The notes below the pieces were generated by a model, which was not told the DNA's origin, made no database searches, and worked only from the letters and a program-made list of their open reading frames with translations. Of a stretch of DNA of 64,000 nt, positions 11,415 to 21,500 are shown one piece after another. Location of the stretch: the NCBI RefSeq assembly GCF_963678635.1, contig NC_087068.1, positions 48,253,724 through 48,317,723 of the forward strand, written 5' to 3'. Numbering within the stretch: position 1 is the first letter of the stretch; each line of letters begins with the position of its first letter. This DNA comes from Symsagittifera roscoffensis. Lineage: Eukaryota; Xenacoelomorpha; Acoela; Convolutidae. The position numbers were made by a program, and so were the translations under genes.

Positions 11415-13184
11415 GCAGGTGCACACGCCGCCAGAAACTTCATTGCACAAGCATCTTGTGGCAATGTTTTTGTAAAAATTGATTTTGCAAACGCATTTAA
11501 CACCGTTCGTCGAGATCATATCCTTGAAACCATAGCAGACAAAGCGCCAGAAGTTTTGAATTTTGTGAAGTTTTGCTATGAAAATCACAGTTTTCTCCTC
11601 TATGGTGATCACGTCATTGTTTCTGCTGAAGGTTTCCAACAAGGAGACCCCTTAGCTACTTTCGGTTTTTGCCTGGCTATCCACCCACTTATTCTCAAGA
11701 TCAATAGCTACTTTAAATGTGGATATTTGGATGACGTGTCCTTTGGAGACAAGTGGCAAACTGCACTGGACGATCTGAAGATGATCCAACATGAAGCCGC
11801 TCAGATCGGGCTGTTACTGAATGAGAAAAAGTGCGAGGTCACAGCGTTTGGGAATGAAAGTCCTTCCATCTACAGTGCCTTCAAGAAGGAGTTTCCCTCT
11901 ATTCAATGCGTTGATCCCGACGACACAGCCCTTCTAGGAGCTGGTTTAGGGCAAAAAGCTATTCGGACCGAGCTAGCAAATAAGCTCGAAGGCATTCGAA
12001 CTCTCATCAAACGAACAGAGAAACTCTCATGTCAAGCAGCGTTTTTTCTCATTAAAAACTGCTTTTTCATACCCAAGTTGATGTTCATTTTGCGCTCAAG
12101 CCCAGCTTTCTATCATTTAGATTTGCTCCAAGCGATAGACGGAATGATCAAGATTGAGTTAGAAAGAATATTTAATTGTATCATCAATGACAGATCCTTC
12201 AAACAAATCACGCTTCCAGTCAAATTAAGCGGCTTTGGTGTTCTCAGCACGGCGACAGTCAGTTCATCAGCGTTCATAGCATCCATGGTAGCAACGGCGA
12301 GTTTGAGGCATGAACTGCTAAATTGCATTCCCCATGAGACGAGCATGACAGACGCCTCACGTCACTGGGAACTCATCAGCGGTTCATACTTTGCTGAACA
12401 AGACCTCTCGTCCTCACAAAAAGTATGGTTGAAACCAGTTTTTGGGAGACAAGCAAACGAGGTCCTCTCTGAAGCTACATCTGAACTTGACGCTGCTCGG
12501 GTTCTTGGATGTCAGGCCATAGGGTCCGGGGAGTGGACCACCGTTCTCCCATCACGCACACTCGGACTAACACTTTCCGACAATGAGTTCCAAATTGCTG
12601 CTGGTTTACGCATCGGAGCCCCCGTTACTGCACAATTTCAGTGTAAATGTGGCTATGTTGCATCACCAGACGGTAGGCACCCTTTAGTCTGTCCCAAAAT
12701 TAAGCACAGGTTCACGCGACACAACAACTGCAACATAATTATTAAGGAATCCCTAAGAACAGCAGGCTTCAGTTCCACCTTAGAGCCGATCGGACTCCTT
12801 CGGTCTGACGGAAGACGGCCAGATGGCCTCACTTTGACATCGTGGCAGCGAGGATGCACGCTTGCTTGGGACTTCACCTGCGTTTCACGGCTGGCCAGCT
12901 CAAATATGCGTTTGGGAGTGTTGCCAGGTTCAAATGCCGCATCCCAGGCAGAAATCCGTAAGAAGAACCATTATTCCGATCTACCAACGACAGTAATTTT
13001 TGAGCCCGTGGCGATTGAAAGCTTAGGTGGAATCGGCAGGTCATCTCTAACGTTTTTACAAAACCTAGCGAGAAAAATCCGAGATACGACAGGCGAGGTG
13101 TTGGCTTTTAAGTACCTGCGACAAAGACTGGATCTTGCGATACAGCGCGGAAACGCCGGCTGTATACTGGAGGCAATATCATAA
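11415..13184 (+). pseudogene. C-terminal half of reverse transcriptase plus RLE-type endonuclease
   Basis: The open frame continues to 13184 with no further break. RT motif A is VKIDFANAFNTV, motif B is GFQQGDPLATF, and the catalytic motif is YLDD within CGYLDDVSFGD. Around residues 350-500 of this part comes CKCGY...HPLVCPKIKHRFTRHN, a zinc-binding knuckle, and then RRPDGLTLTS...AWDFT. The spaced Asp residues of these last two segments fit a restriction-like PD-(D/E)xK nuclease. Such an enzyme would nick the target and prime reverse transcription. The ORF is intact from 11415, although an ATG is first found at 11556. Confidence 0.88.
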
Positions 13185-14608
13185 CACTCTTGTAAAATAT
13201 TATCTACAGTTTATAAACGTATATAACATTGTTCTTTGTAATTTAATATTTCTCGTTTTAATAACTGATTTCAGAAAAATAGGTAAAATCACAGCGGTGC
13301 ATACTGTTAAAAATGTTTCTCTGAGAAGTCATGATTATGTATATATTATGGCCTGTCAGTTTTCATCACAGCCAATAAAACACAGCAGGTTTGATCACAG
13401 CTAATTTTGTGAAACTTGCGATAACTTTGCGACACTCCTGTTCGAAGGATGCCATGCTGTTGAAAAAGAGCCGAAACTTCAATCGTTGGAAGGCGAAAGC
13501 TTTCACAACGAAGCCGCCACAACTGAAGATGACCCTTGACTTGACATCAAGGCAAATGTACTCTTTCGTTGTAAAATTTTTCAACCGCTTTGCTTTATCT
13601 TCTAGACAAAAATCATGAGTGTCAAAACATTAAAAAACTAACAAAGAATTCTGGATGTGGAACACAGCAGCTTTGTTCCATTAATATTTGCGTGTACCTG
13701 AGGAGCAGCACCAGATTACGAAAAGCGTCCAGAAACTAGCAGAGAAACTAAACGAAAAACGGAACGAATCTTACTCGGATACAAAAAAAACTTATAAGAA
13801 CAAAATAAGTTTGCACTTCTGAGGAGTGGAATCCTCTGCCTCAGGGGGTGCAAAAATCTTTAAAAATACATCCAACATAGTTAATTCTATCTGTGCTACA
13901 ATCGAGGAGGGTAGATTTAAATTGACAATTCTCTGGATGCATTTAAATAGACTTATTCATAAATTTTTGCCGATGTTTTTATATAGCGTTGGTTCGGCCC
14001 TTTCCAACCTGTGCACCTACCGTCGCATGATGTAATGGCACATTTTATTTGACCCCTTATTTTGATCACAGCTTGTGCAAAGGATTTTTAAGCTTTCCTT
14101 TTAAATTTTCCCATCTCATGAGCCGATTTTAGAGCACCTATTTCACTGCTCAGTCATATTGTCTTGTGGTTCGAGTGGTTCCAACGGCTTATGAAGTGGT
14201 TCGAGTACTCAAGCTGGAAATTTTTTTCTTCTGAAAAATCATTTATTGGACAACAGTGTGCCTGTATCAGGGATGTGAAATGAATTGTTCTCCATGGATT
14301 ACTTGCCACAGCTCGAACCCTTTGTAAGATTTAAGCTGTTTTAGATATTTTTGAATACCATTTTTAACTAGCTAGTAAGGCAGGCAATTGATTTCCTGGG
14401 TTTTTTTTTGTTTATTTGAATACAAAGGATTTCTTGAACCTTTTTTCCCTGAAGCTATGATTGATTGATTTGTTTTGACCGTGATCACAAGACATCAATG
14501 AGTTCAAGTTGATGTCTTAACAAATCGTCTTAGTTTTTAAAGCAGAAAATGACCGCAGTTACTCATGAAAAACGTAGTGTAGAAAATACGAAAAACAGTA
14601 TAGGAAAT
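13185..14608. other. Non-coding stretch, probably containing the 3' UTR of the RLE element
   Basis: The start of this stretch probably includes the 3' untranslated region of the upstream retrotransposon, but its end cannot be placed. ORFs here are short (13391-13618, 13826-14035) and show no family features. Confidence 0.5.
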
Positions 14609-14671
14609 AGTAGTAGTAGTAGTAGTAGTAGTGTAGGCTTTAGGATTTCTCCATGGGTTTTGAACCCTCGT

Positions 14672-17560
14672 TTATAAGTTCATAATTTTTCCCGGTGGGT
14701 TGCAGTTTCCACACCAGCAAAGAATTCTCCACATACACAAGTTGTTTTCTGCAAAATTTCTGTTGAAGAATTTCCAAAACGTGTTTGTTATAGATATTTT
14801 CAGGCTGTCATAATCTTGATTTTCGAAGTCCACAATTTGGCTAAAGTAGTTGTATAGCGTAATAGAACGTATATAATAATTTTCATTTGACTTTTTCAGT
14901 CTTGTTGCATGAACAGCAATCTCACCACGTGTTGCTTGTCTCGTTCGTGATTCGTTTTTATGAATAATTGTATTCAAATCAATGTCATGTTTATTTTTTA
15001 GTAGTGAAACTAAGTACAATATGTCGTGTAATTCAAAGTACATTGAGAGTGGAAGGAGCTTTAAAAATTTCAGTCTTTCAGTATAACTCATTTTGAAGTT
15101 ATTTGTAATCCAAGATGTCGCTCGTTTTTGTACTCTTTCTAGTTGTCTTAATTCTGCTTTGTTCGGATACCATGTTTGCGATGCATAGCTTATGATTGGT
15201 ACGATGTATCCGCAGTATAAGTTTAATTTTGACTTTAAAGATGTTTTTTTCGAGATATTTCGTTTGATTTTGTAAAAAGCTCCCATTGCTTTTGATATGC
15301 GATTTTCAGCATTTACTGACCACGAAAGGTTGTGACACATTAAAATACCTAAGTCTTTTTGGGTCTTTGCGGTATCAACATTTGTATTAAATAGTGTAAC
15401 TTCCATTTTCCCTTTGAGGTTTAACAAATTACATTTATCTTCATTCAGCGGCATTTTATTTTCTTTGCACCATTTTTCAACATTTGCCGTGTCTTTTTGC
15501 AGATGAATTTCTTCAGTAGACAAGATCTTCATATCGTCACAATAGCCAAAACAATCTGAATTCTCAATGCATTTGGGAAAGTCGTTAATGAATATGATAA
15601 AAAGTAGAGGGCCAAGAATTGAGCCCTGTGGTACACCGCTAGTTACTTCTTTCAGAGTTGATGAACTTTTATTGATTTTCACAAACTGCATTCTATCTGT
15701 TAGATAGTCTTGTATTATGTCTTGTATTTGAATGCTTAGACCTATGTTCCGTAGTTTGGCGACTAGGATACTATGAGGAACTTTATCAAAGGCTTTAGAA
15801 AAATCTAGATAAAGGACTGAGAGTGTTTGAACATTTTTGTCATCGTAGAGTTCATATACTTTGCTCAAAAATTGTACCATTTGTAGTACTGCTGACCTTT
15901 TTTGCCGGAAGCCGTATTGTGCGTTTTCCAGGAAAGGTTGAACTTTGGGGTATATATTATCAAAGATAATTTTTTCGAAGACCTTCGAGGCGGAGCATAA
16001 GAGGCTAATTGGGCGGTAGCACTCGACTGACGCCTTGTTCTTTTCTTTAAAAATTGGGGCCACTTGACTTGTTTTCCAGTAGGTCGGGAAGAGCCGCTTG
16101 TTAATGAATGTGCGGAAGAGAAGATAGAGCGATTTTGACAGAGTTTCAGAAAGATTTTTTAGGATTATATTACCTATACCATCAAAACCTGACGCTTTAT
16201 TTGTTAAAAGATTTTTGAGAATGTATTGGATTTTGGTTTCTTCAATGTGTATTTGTGTACAGATTTCTTCTGTAGGAGAACAGTTTGTATTTCGTGCGAG
16301 AGGGTTAGGAATTGATTCCTTCTGATATACACTGATGAAAAATTCGTTAAAAAATGTAGCTTTTTGGGTGTCATCTCTTGTGGATTTTTCCTTGTAGAAC
16401 ATTTTTTGGGGATATTTCCTGGAACTACTTATTTTGTTCAAGTATTTTTGCAGGTCACTGAATCGTCTACTGCTTGTTACTGTTTCTTCGTAAATTGCTT
16501 GATCTGCAGTCAATGCTATTTGAAGATTTTTTTCCAGTTTTTTGTGTTTTAGGATAATGCTTAAATTAGGTTTGTTTTGCCGATCGATACGCCGTTTTAA
16601 GGTTTGTACTCTTTTTAGCATGTGAGACGTACTTGGCTTCACCCATGGGGGGAGAGTTGATCTGTGTGATGTAACCTTGGGTACATTGTTCTTTATTTTG
16701 TCCCATAACCATGCATACCACTGACGAAGGAGCTCATTTACATTACTGTAACAATACGGTATGAAAGGTTTGTCTTTTATTTCTTGATTTATTATCTTCC
16801 AATCGGCTCTGTTAAACGCCAGACTTTCATCTTTGTTTATTTCTTTGATACTGGCTTCCATGTTAATTGTTGCAGAGTAAGCATAATGATCTGAGCAAGA
16901 AACTTTGTCGATGCTGTATGCGTTTGTTGCTGAATGGTCCGTGTGCCAGTTGAGTATTACTCCAGGGTTGTTTGTTAATAAAACATCAAGCTGCTTTTTT
17001 TTGGAGTCGAATAATTGTTCATAGTCAAGTTCAATGAGCTTTTTTAACACTGCATTTTCATATTTGTCCTTTGAGTGCATCATTTTCCAATGAGTGTATT
17101 CAAAATTTATATCTCCCGTAATCGACACTGCGTTACAGTTGTGTTGTATTTGTAATTTTGTTAGGTTTTCGAACAAACTGATGAAGTTTTGTTGTTTCCA
17201 TTGGTATTTACTGTTTTTCGGGGGATTATAAACACAGCAGAGTATTTGATGATGCCCAGTTTCACCTGTTAGTTTGGCCACTATGCATTCTTCATTTTCT
17301 ATTTGAGCATCAATTTCTTCGTAATGCACATTTTCTTTTATCGCCATGAGTACGCCTCCGTGATTGGTTTTTAAAGTGGAGTTTTGTCTATCTTTGCGAA
17401 TTATATTAAAACCAGCCAAATGCAGAGCTTTATCTGGTATTTCCTTTACCAGCCATGTCTCTGTGAGACATAGTATATCGTAGTCTGTTTGTAAAATGGC
17501 ATTTGAAAGAGCTATTCTTCTGTTGATGTCTAAAATACTTCTGACATTTAGGCATAACAT
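14672..17560 (-). CDS. LINE ORF2: endonuclease-reverse transcriptase, 962 aa
   Basis: The N-terminal 230 residues form an exonuclease III-like endonuclease: LNVRSI with the conserved Asn, LTETWL with the catalytic Glu, ITGDINF with Asp, and SDH near the end of the domain. A reverse transcriptase follows at about residues 490-740 with YRPISLL, YLDFSKAFDKVPHS, SGVPQGSILGPLLF and the active site GYCDD (codons 15533-15544). Most relatives have (F/Y)ADD there, so Cys replaces Ala. The C-terminal part carries a conserved region ending in CMWRILCWCGNC. No stop or frameshift was seen, so the protein may still be functional. Translation would nick target DNA and copy the element's RNA. Confidence 0.93.
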   Translation of the reverse strand: MLCLNVRSILDINRRIALSNAILQTDYDILCLTETWLVKEIPDKALHLAGFNIIRKDRQNSTLKTNHGGVLMAIKENVHYEEIDAQIENEECIVAKLTGETGHHQILCCVYNPPKNSKYQWKQQNFISLFENLTKLQIQHNCNAVSITGDINFEYTHWKMMHSKDKYENAVLKKLIELDYEQLFDSKKKQLDVLLTNNPGVILNWHTDHSATNAYSIDKVSCSDHYAYSATINMEASIKEINKDESLAFNRADWKIINQEIKDKPFIPYCYSNVNELLRQWYAWLWDKIKNNVPKVTSHRSTLPPWVKPSTSHMLKRVQTLKRRIDRQNKPNLSIILKHKKLEKNLQIALTADQAIYEETVTSSRRFSDLQKYLNKISSSRKYPQKMFYKEKSTRDDTQKATFFNEFFISVYQKESIPNPLARNTNCSPTEEICTQIHIEETKIQYILKNLLTNKASGFDGIGNIILKNLSETLSKSLYLLFRTFINKRLFPTYWKTSQVAPIFKEKNKASVECYRPISLLCSASKVFEKIIFDNIYPKVQPFLENAQYGFRQKRSAVLQMVQFLSKVYELYDDKNVQTLSVLYLDFSKAFDKVPHSILVAKLRNIGLSIQIQDIIQDYLTDRMQFVKINKSSSTLKEVTSGVPQGSILGPLLFIIFINDFPKCIENSDCFGYCDDMKILSTEEIHLQKDTANVEKWCKENKMPLNEDKCNLLNLKGKMEVTLFNTNVDTAKTQKDLGILMCHNLSWSVNAENRISKAMGAFYKIKRNISKKTSLKSKLNLYCGYIVPIISYASQTWYPNKAELRQLERVQKRATSWITNNFKMSYTERLKFLKLLPLSMYFELHDILYLVSLLKNKHDIDLNTIIHKNESRTRQATRGEIAVHATRLKKSNENYYIRSITLYNYFSQIVDFENQDYDSLKISITNTFWKFFNRNFAENNLCMWRILCWCGNCNPPGKIMNL

Positions 17561-17584
17561 TTTTAAATACTTGGCAGTAGGTAG

Positions 17585-17947
17585 TCAATTGCTTTCTTCG
17601 ACTTTTTTCCAATTTCCACTTTCTTCGTCATATTGGTAAAGGACAAGGTCCCTTAGCCTTAGGTTTTTAGCTGATACTCCAGTTTCTATCATTGTTCGTC
17701 TTTTCATAAGAAGTTTGTTCTCAATCAGAAATTCACTTGGGCTGAGCTCTTTTGACACAAAGACAGTTTTGTCGTAGTTTTTCAATTTTGCCAAGGACAT
17801 TAGTATCAGTCGTTTTTGCCATTCATTTGAAACATTTACAACTATTGTGCGTGGCCTTTTTCCTTCTTCGTATTTTCCTAAACGTTTTAAATCTGTGATT
17901 TTTGCTTCAACTGTTAAGAACGCAAACAGTTTGTTCACCTCTTCCAA
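17585..17947 (-). CDS. LINE ORF1 C-terminal part, in frame with ORF2 across a TGA
   Basis: A 5'-truncated ORF1 of about 120 codons with no ATG. It contains an RRM-like block (RLGKYEEGKRPRTIVVNV, then a helix and FVSKELSPSE), resembling the C-terminal nucleic-acid-binding domain of CR1/Jockey-type ORF1 proteins. The ORF ends with TGA at 17585-17587. The next codons continue open for eight codons to the ORF2 ATG at 17558-17560, in the same frame. The stop is followed by CTA, the context known to favour TGA readthrough. ORF2 could be reached by readthrough, by reinitiation, or only after a one-base loss of the stop. Confidence 0.75.
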   Translation of the reverse strand: MEEVNKLFAFLTVEAKITDLKRLGKYEEGKRPRTIVVNVSNEWQKRLILMSLAKLKNYDKTVFVSKELSPSEFLIENKLLMKRRTMIETGVSAKNLRLRDLVLYQYDEESGNWKKVEESN

Positions 17948-17965
17948 ATACGGATTATGTGACTA

Positions 17966-18423
17966 TTTTTCTTAAAACAGGTCTTCTCTGTATTTATAAA
18001 CATCTTTTTCAGTGCTTACATTTTGGAATAGCAATTGCTACGAAACTCAGCATCGCCTCTGCTAGAGTACTGCTGTTTTTTTCTTAGGAAAAACTATGGG
18101 CGTATTTAAATTTCAAACATTTCAAATGCTGTCTTAATCTCGATTATGCCAATTTTAGTATCAAATGAGCGTTGACTGCTTTCGAGCGGCTCGGTGCCCT
18201 ATATACGTCATATGTAGTAAGTTGGAATCGATCGCGTTGCTCGGCTTGTAGATACTGTGACGAATAGCTTGTTCTTCTTTGTTGCCAAGTGCCAATTTAT
18301 GATTTCCAATTCCTGAAATATAGCTTTTTGAAATAAAACTTTACTGACTACTTATATGCTTAGTTTTGCAATTGACGCTGACTTACCGTATGAGTAATGA
18401 TTTAATCAACCGTAAACAGCTTG
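17966..18423. other. Non-coding gap between LINE and two-exon gene
   Basis: This gap holds the undefined 5' edge of the truncated LINE and the downstream flank of the two-exon gene. I see no coding or RNA feature. Confidence 0.4.
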
Positions 18424-19185
18424 TTAGCGCCGTGCATTAGTGATGTCCATTAATTGTCCGTACAGTTCAGCTGCCATGCGAGGGTCCCAACGCACAAAAG
18501 ATTGCCACTCTTCGGCTAAACGTGGTCTTCGCTTTTCATGTATATTCTCAATGAGATGATTGAAAACAAATCGCTGGAATGAACGTTGAAACTTCTGGAA
18601 ATAGTGGTGCTGCATAGTCTTAAGTGAGCGTTCGAACGTCAGTCGTTCACATATGAGCCAGTAGAAGGTTCGCTCAGCAAGTAGAATCTCTAATCTGTTG
18701 CACCACATTGCTATGTCTAATTTTTCCTCTAGTGTCAGTTCTGAAATAAATGATTGACATTTTTATAAAGTAATTGCAAATTTAACGCCATTTGTCTCCA
18801 TTTATCTAGAAATATCGAAAGAACGACAAGGGTTTATTATTTACTTACTTTCGTCAATTTTGTCGTCCATTATCAGTTTAGTAATGGCCTCGATAACATT
18901 CGGCCCTGGGCCCTTCGTGTCATCAATTTTCCTCTTTTTCGAATCGCCCATGCCATCAACAACTTTTTCCTCGCTCATTTTCTCGATATACCCTTCTACA
19001 TTTGCAAATATCTGTCGCATAACTGAATTTCTTTCCTGTTTCGGATTGGGAAATTTTCGATTAGAGTGGTCTGGCGATTTACTGTGGCGGTCAGTCCTGT
19101 GAAGTGTTGCGCTATTGTCAGGACTCGGAGTCACCGATCGTTTTCTTTTGAGACACGGGCGAACTGGGTTTCTAGTGAAAACCAT
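18424..19185 (-). CDS. Two-exon gene, unknown function, about 217 aa
   Basis: Exon 1 (19185-18849) and exon 2 (18740-18424) join across a 108-bp intron. The donor is GTAAGT (18848-18843) and the acceptor ends TTATTTCAG at 18741. The join is in phase and gives ...DDKIDEKLTLEEKL..., with both exons open throughout and a stop at 18424-18426. The N-terminal half is basic and Ser/Pro-rich with KRKR and KKRK clusters that could be nuclear localisation signals. The C-terminal half is hydrophobic/aromatic and likely helical (WCNRLEILLAERTFYWL). I do not recognise the family. An upstream in-frame ATG at 19305 would add 40 residues; I prefer 19185 because the sequence before it looks less protein-like. 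Function unknown. Confidence 0.6.
18741..18848 (-). other. Spliceosomal intron, 108 bp
   Basis: Donor GTAAGT, acceptor TTTCAG, AT-rich interior with stops in frame. Splicing joins two ORFs in phase, which is the evidence that it is real. Confidence 0.7.
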
Positions 19186-19305
19186 ACTGATTACGCAGCG
19201 GATTGTCAGCGAATAGTTTTCGTGCATGTGAAAATAAACTTCATTGCGCTTCAGTGCTTTCGGAAAGCCCCAAGAATTTTCATCGCTATCTCGAATAAAT
19301 TTCAA

Positions 19306-19739
19306 AGCACTTGTTGACTCGACCAGTAAACGATCAGTCCGGGTCTAGGGCAAACATATGATGTGTCAAACATCCGAGCTTATATAATAATTACGTACTA
19401 ATATGACGCAAAACTTTCAAACGCTAGATATCATTCATTTCGCCGGTTCCGATTTAGTTCACTCTCGGTTTAAGATTGCCGGTGAGCGCAATACGTGCGC
19501 GTCGCCGCTTTGCGGCCATAACCGGCTCTAATTTTCATATAGAGTCCTACCCTCTCTTGTCAAGCTGGCAACACGTTGACGCGACTGCTGCTGTCGCTGT
19601 TTATTCGACCAACACCGCATCTTTTAAACAAACGGTAGAAATCGGACTTTATCAAAAGTATCGGATGTTTACCCTAGTAACGCTGTTTAAGATTCGATGA
19701 ACTTAGGAAAACTATACGATCGAACTGCGAAAGTGAAGG
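19306..19739. other. CpG-richer intergenic segment, possible promoter
   Basis: The stretch 19440-19660 is visibly richer in CG than its surroundings and lies upstream of the minus-strand two-exon gene. It may hold that gene's promoter or a missed exon. The plus-strand ORF at 19476-19700 has no recognisable features. Confidence 0.3.
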
Positions 19740-20030
19740 TCACGAAAAACGTGATCGGCTTCTAGTTTCGAAAATGTAATTTAATTTTCGGTTTTCCTAG
19801 CAAATAAAAAAAATTACTTGTTGATTCAGTTTTCTCAAATTGGGTTAACTTCATCAAAAAACTGCCAATCCTAAGTTGTTCTAGAAGTTCAATGAGCTTT
19901 AAGGGCATCTCTTTTTTACTTTGAAATTCGAAAGTTGAGATTCTTTTGAGAAACAAGTCAGTGTTTTTGTTTAATAGCGTTCATTGACTCTTTTCCAACT
20001 GTCTGTTGGCTATGTTTTTCAAAATGTTTG
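19740..20030 (+). repeat. Dispersed repeat, second copy at 36940-37380
   Basis: Shared with 36940-37380 are the words GATTCAGTTTTCT...AAATTG, AAACAAGTCAGT, and TTGACTCTTTTCCAACTG followed by GTTGGCTATGTTTT. The last contains a CCAACTG/CNGTTGG inverted repeat. The shared order shows a common origin; the class of element is unknown. Confidence 0.7.
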
Positions 20031-20639
20031 CAGGACTTTTTGGTTTTTCGGACGTTTGACTTATCGGATGTTTGCACGGTACCCGATCAAACCGATGTCT
20101 GCCACTGCTGGTGTCGTCTCGGCGGACCTGCGTGAAGAATTTGAAAGTGACGCGTACGCGAGACACCGTCGAACTTCGATTGAGACGCAAATAAAGAGAG
20201 CAATGTTTCTTAGCCTCATCTAGACAAATAAACACAAAGAAAAGTTTTTTCAAGAGCAAGCTTTTTAAGTTCTACGATCGAGCTATTGAATTCTGTAAGT
20301 TTGGCCAAATTATGGGATCTCTAAGTTCTAGTTTAACAAAGAACGTTTTTAAATTCTAAAATGAATAATGTACAGCATGTATGGGGTTGGCAAAAGACAC
20401 CTGAAAATGCCCACTTGGAGCCTATACCCTTGATTTTATATTAATTCAAGAATTAAATTTGTTAAATTACACAAGTATAGCTTGTGTTATAGTATGAACT
20501 ATCTTCTTTTTTCAAGCTAAGTCGCAAATATTGTTGCGACAAAATGTGTTCTTTTGATCCAGCTATTAAGTACAGCCAATGCGAAGGATGTTAACACAGA
20601 CTATTATAATTCAAATAGCACTTTAGCTTCAAGATATCA

Positions 20640-20710
20640 TGGATCTGTAGCAAACAGTTAGGGAAGGAGACCAGCAACAAAATAAGAGGTTCGAACCTGG
20701 GGAGGGTCGG
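20640..20710 (+). repeat. tRNA-like remnant with B-box
   Basis: GAGGTTCGAACCTGG at about 20690 matches a Pol III B-box/T-arm. The 5' part does not fold into a good cloverleaf. It is more likely a tRNA-derived SINE remnant than a working tRNA gene. Confidence 0.45.
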
Positions 20711-20849
20711 ATGTTTTTAACTTTTTTGTATACTAATTAAAATGCGTCCGCTCTATAAATTGAGGCATGTAAGTTGATAAATTCCTGTTTGATTAAAACA
20801 GGTATTATGAAAATGTTTGGGGTTGGGTTTTTTTATTTCATATTTTTTT

Positions 20850-21500
20850 TGAGACGCTTTGGAAAATTTTTTCACTTTTTTTTCAAAAATTTAGTTTTTC
20901 TCAAAAACTACTCTACCGATTTTCAAAAAAGTGGTACTAATGGAAAGTCCAACCACTCCCTTGTCTGACTGCATAATCCTCTAGTCTCTTTAAACCTTTT
21001 CCACTTTTTACAGCCAGCGATAAAGTGTGTGAGGGGAATTTTTGACTGAAATCTTTTGGACGGCTTGTGTGAAACTCCCTTGCAAAGCGGTTACGCTCAA
21101 ATTTTGTTAACACAAAAAATAACGACCCTCCGAAGTCGAATTTTCATTTGTTGACCTTTTTTTGAAACTTTTAGACGTTTCTCGAAAACCAACCTCCACA
21201 AATGTGGGGTTTTGGGTTCAACGGATAGAAAGAATTGTGAGAAGATTCCCTGCAAAAGCGGTGACGCCCAAATTTTTGTACACCAAAATTTATAACCCTC
21301 GGAAAAGTCGAAAGAATTTTGACTTTTTTTTGAAACTTTGACTTTTCTCAAAAACTACCCTCCCGAATCAGATATTGGTTTCTGCGTCAAGAACGGGTTG
21401 TGGGAAGCTGCGAAGCTCCACTGTATAAAAGGTTACCATTTTTTTTGAAACTTTTTGACTTTCTCGAAAACTATCCACCCAAATCTAATGAGCCACGGTT
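20850..21500 (+). repeat. Degenerate tandem array (related to 48640-49300)
   Basis: The phrase TTTCTCRAAAACYAYYCTMCCRAATC recurs, degenerate, near 20895, 21180, 21345 and 21465. It is followed by similar text about a glycine-codon-like GGGTTC block, CTGCAAAAGCGG and GTTACGCTCAAATTTT. Spacing varies from about 115 to 285 bp. The same phrases form an array at 48640-49300, so both come from one repeat family. Confidence 0.7.

Larger units (their letters stand above)
10190..13184 (+). mobile_element. Nearly intact non-LTR retrotransposon with PHD finger, RT and restriction-like endonuclease
   Basis: One long plus-strand reading frame encodes, in order, a PHD finger, a CxxC...HxxxxxC zinc motif, a reverse transcriptase and a C-terminal PD-(D/E)xK endonuclease region. 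A single-endonuclease layout with the nuclease after the RT is that of the R2/NeSL/R4-type (RLE) non-LTR clades. Only two lesions are visible: an A7 run at 10385-10391 that changes frame between the PHD finger and the rest, and a TAA at 11412-11414. The 5' boundary is uncertain; a word ACACGACTAGTGTC is duplicated just at the left edge (10183-10216). No ribosomal DNA flanks it, so it is not inserted in 28S like classical R2. Confidence 0.85.
14609..17965 (-). mobile_element. LINE (Jockey/CR1-like), 5'-truncated, with (ACT)n tail
   Basis: A minus-strand non-LTR element. It has an ORF1 fragment (17585-17947), an apparently intact ORF2 encoding an apurinic-type endonuclease and reverse transcriptase (14672-17560), a short 3' UTR, and a microsatellite tail. 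The tail reads TAG repeats on the plus strand at 14609-14637, that is (ACT/CTA)n in the element's sense. Ending in a short tandem repeat rather than poly-A is known for CR1/L2-like LINEs. Upstream of ORF1 an in-frame TAG comes after only five codons, so the 5' part of ORF1 is missing. Confidence 0.92.

Noticed and set aside
10190-13184. Classical R2 element in ribosomal DNA
   Set aside because: No 28S rRNA sequence flanks it, and the N-terminus has a PHD finger instead of the usual C2H2/Myb fingers.
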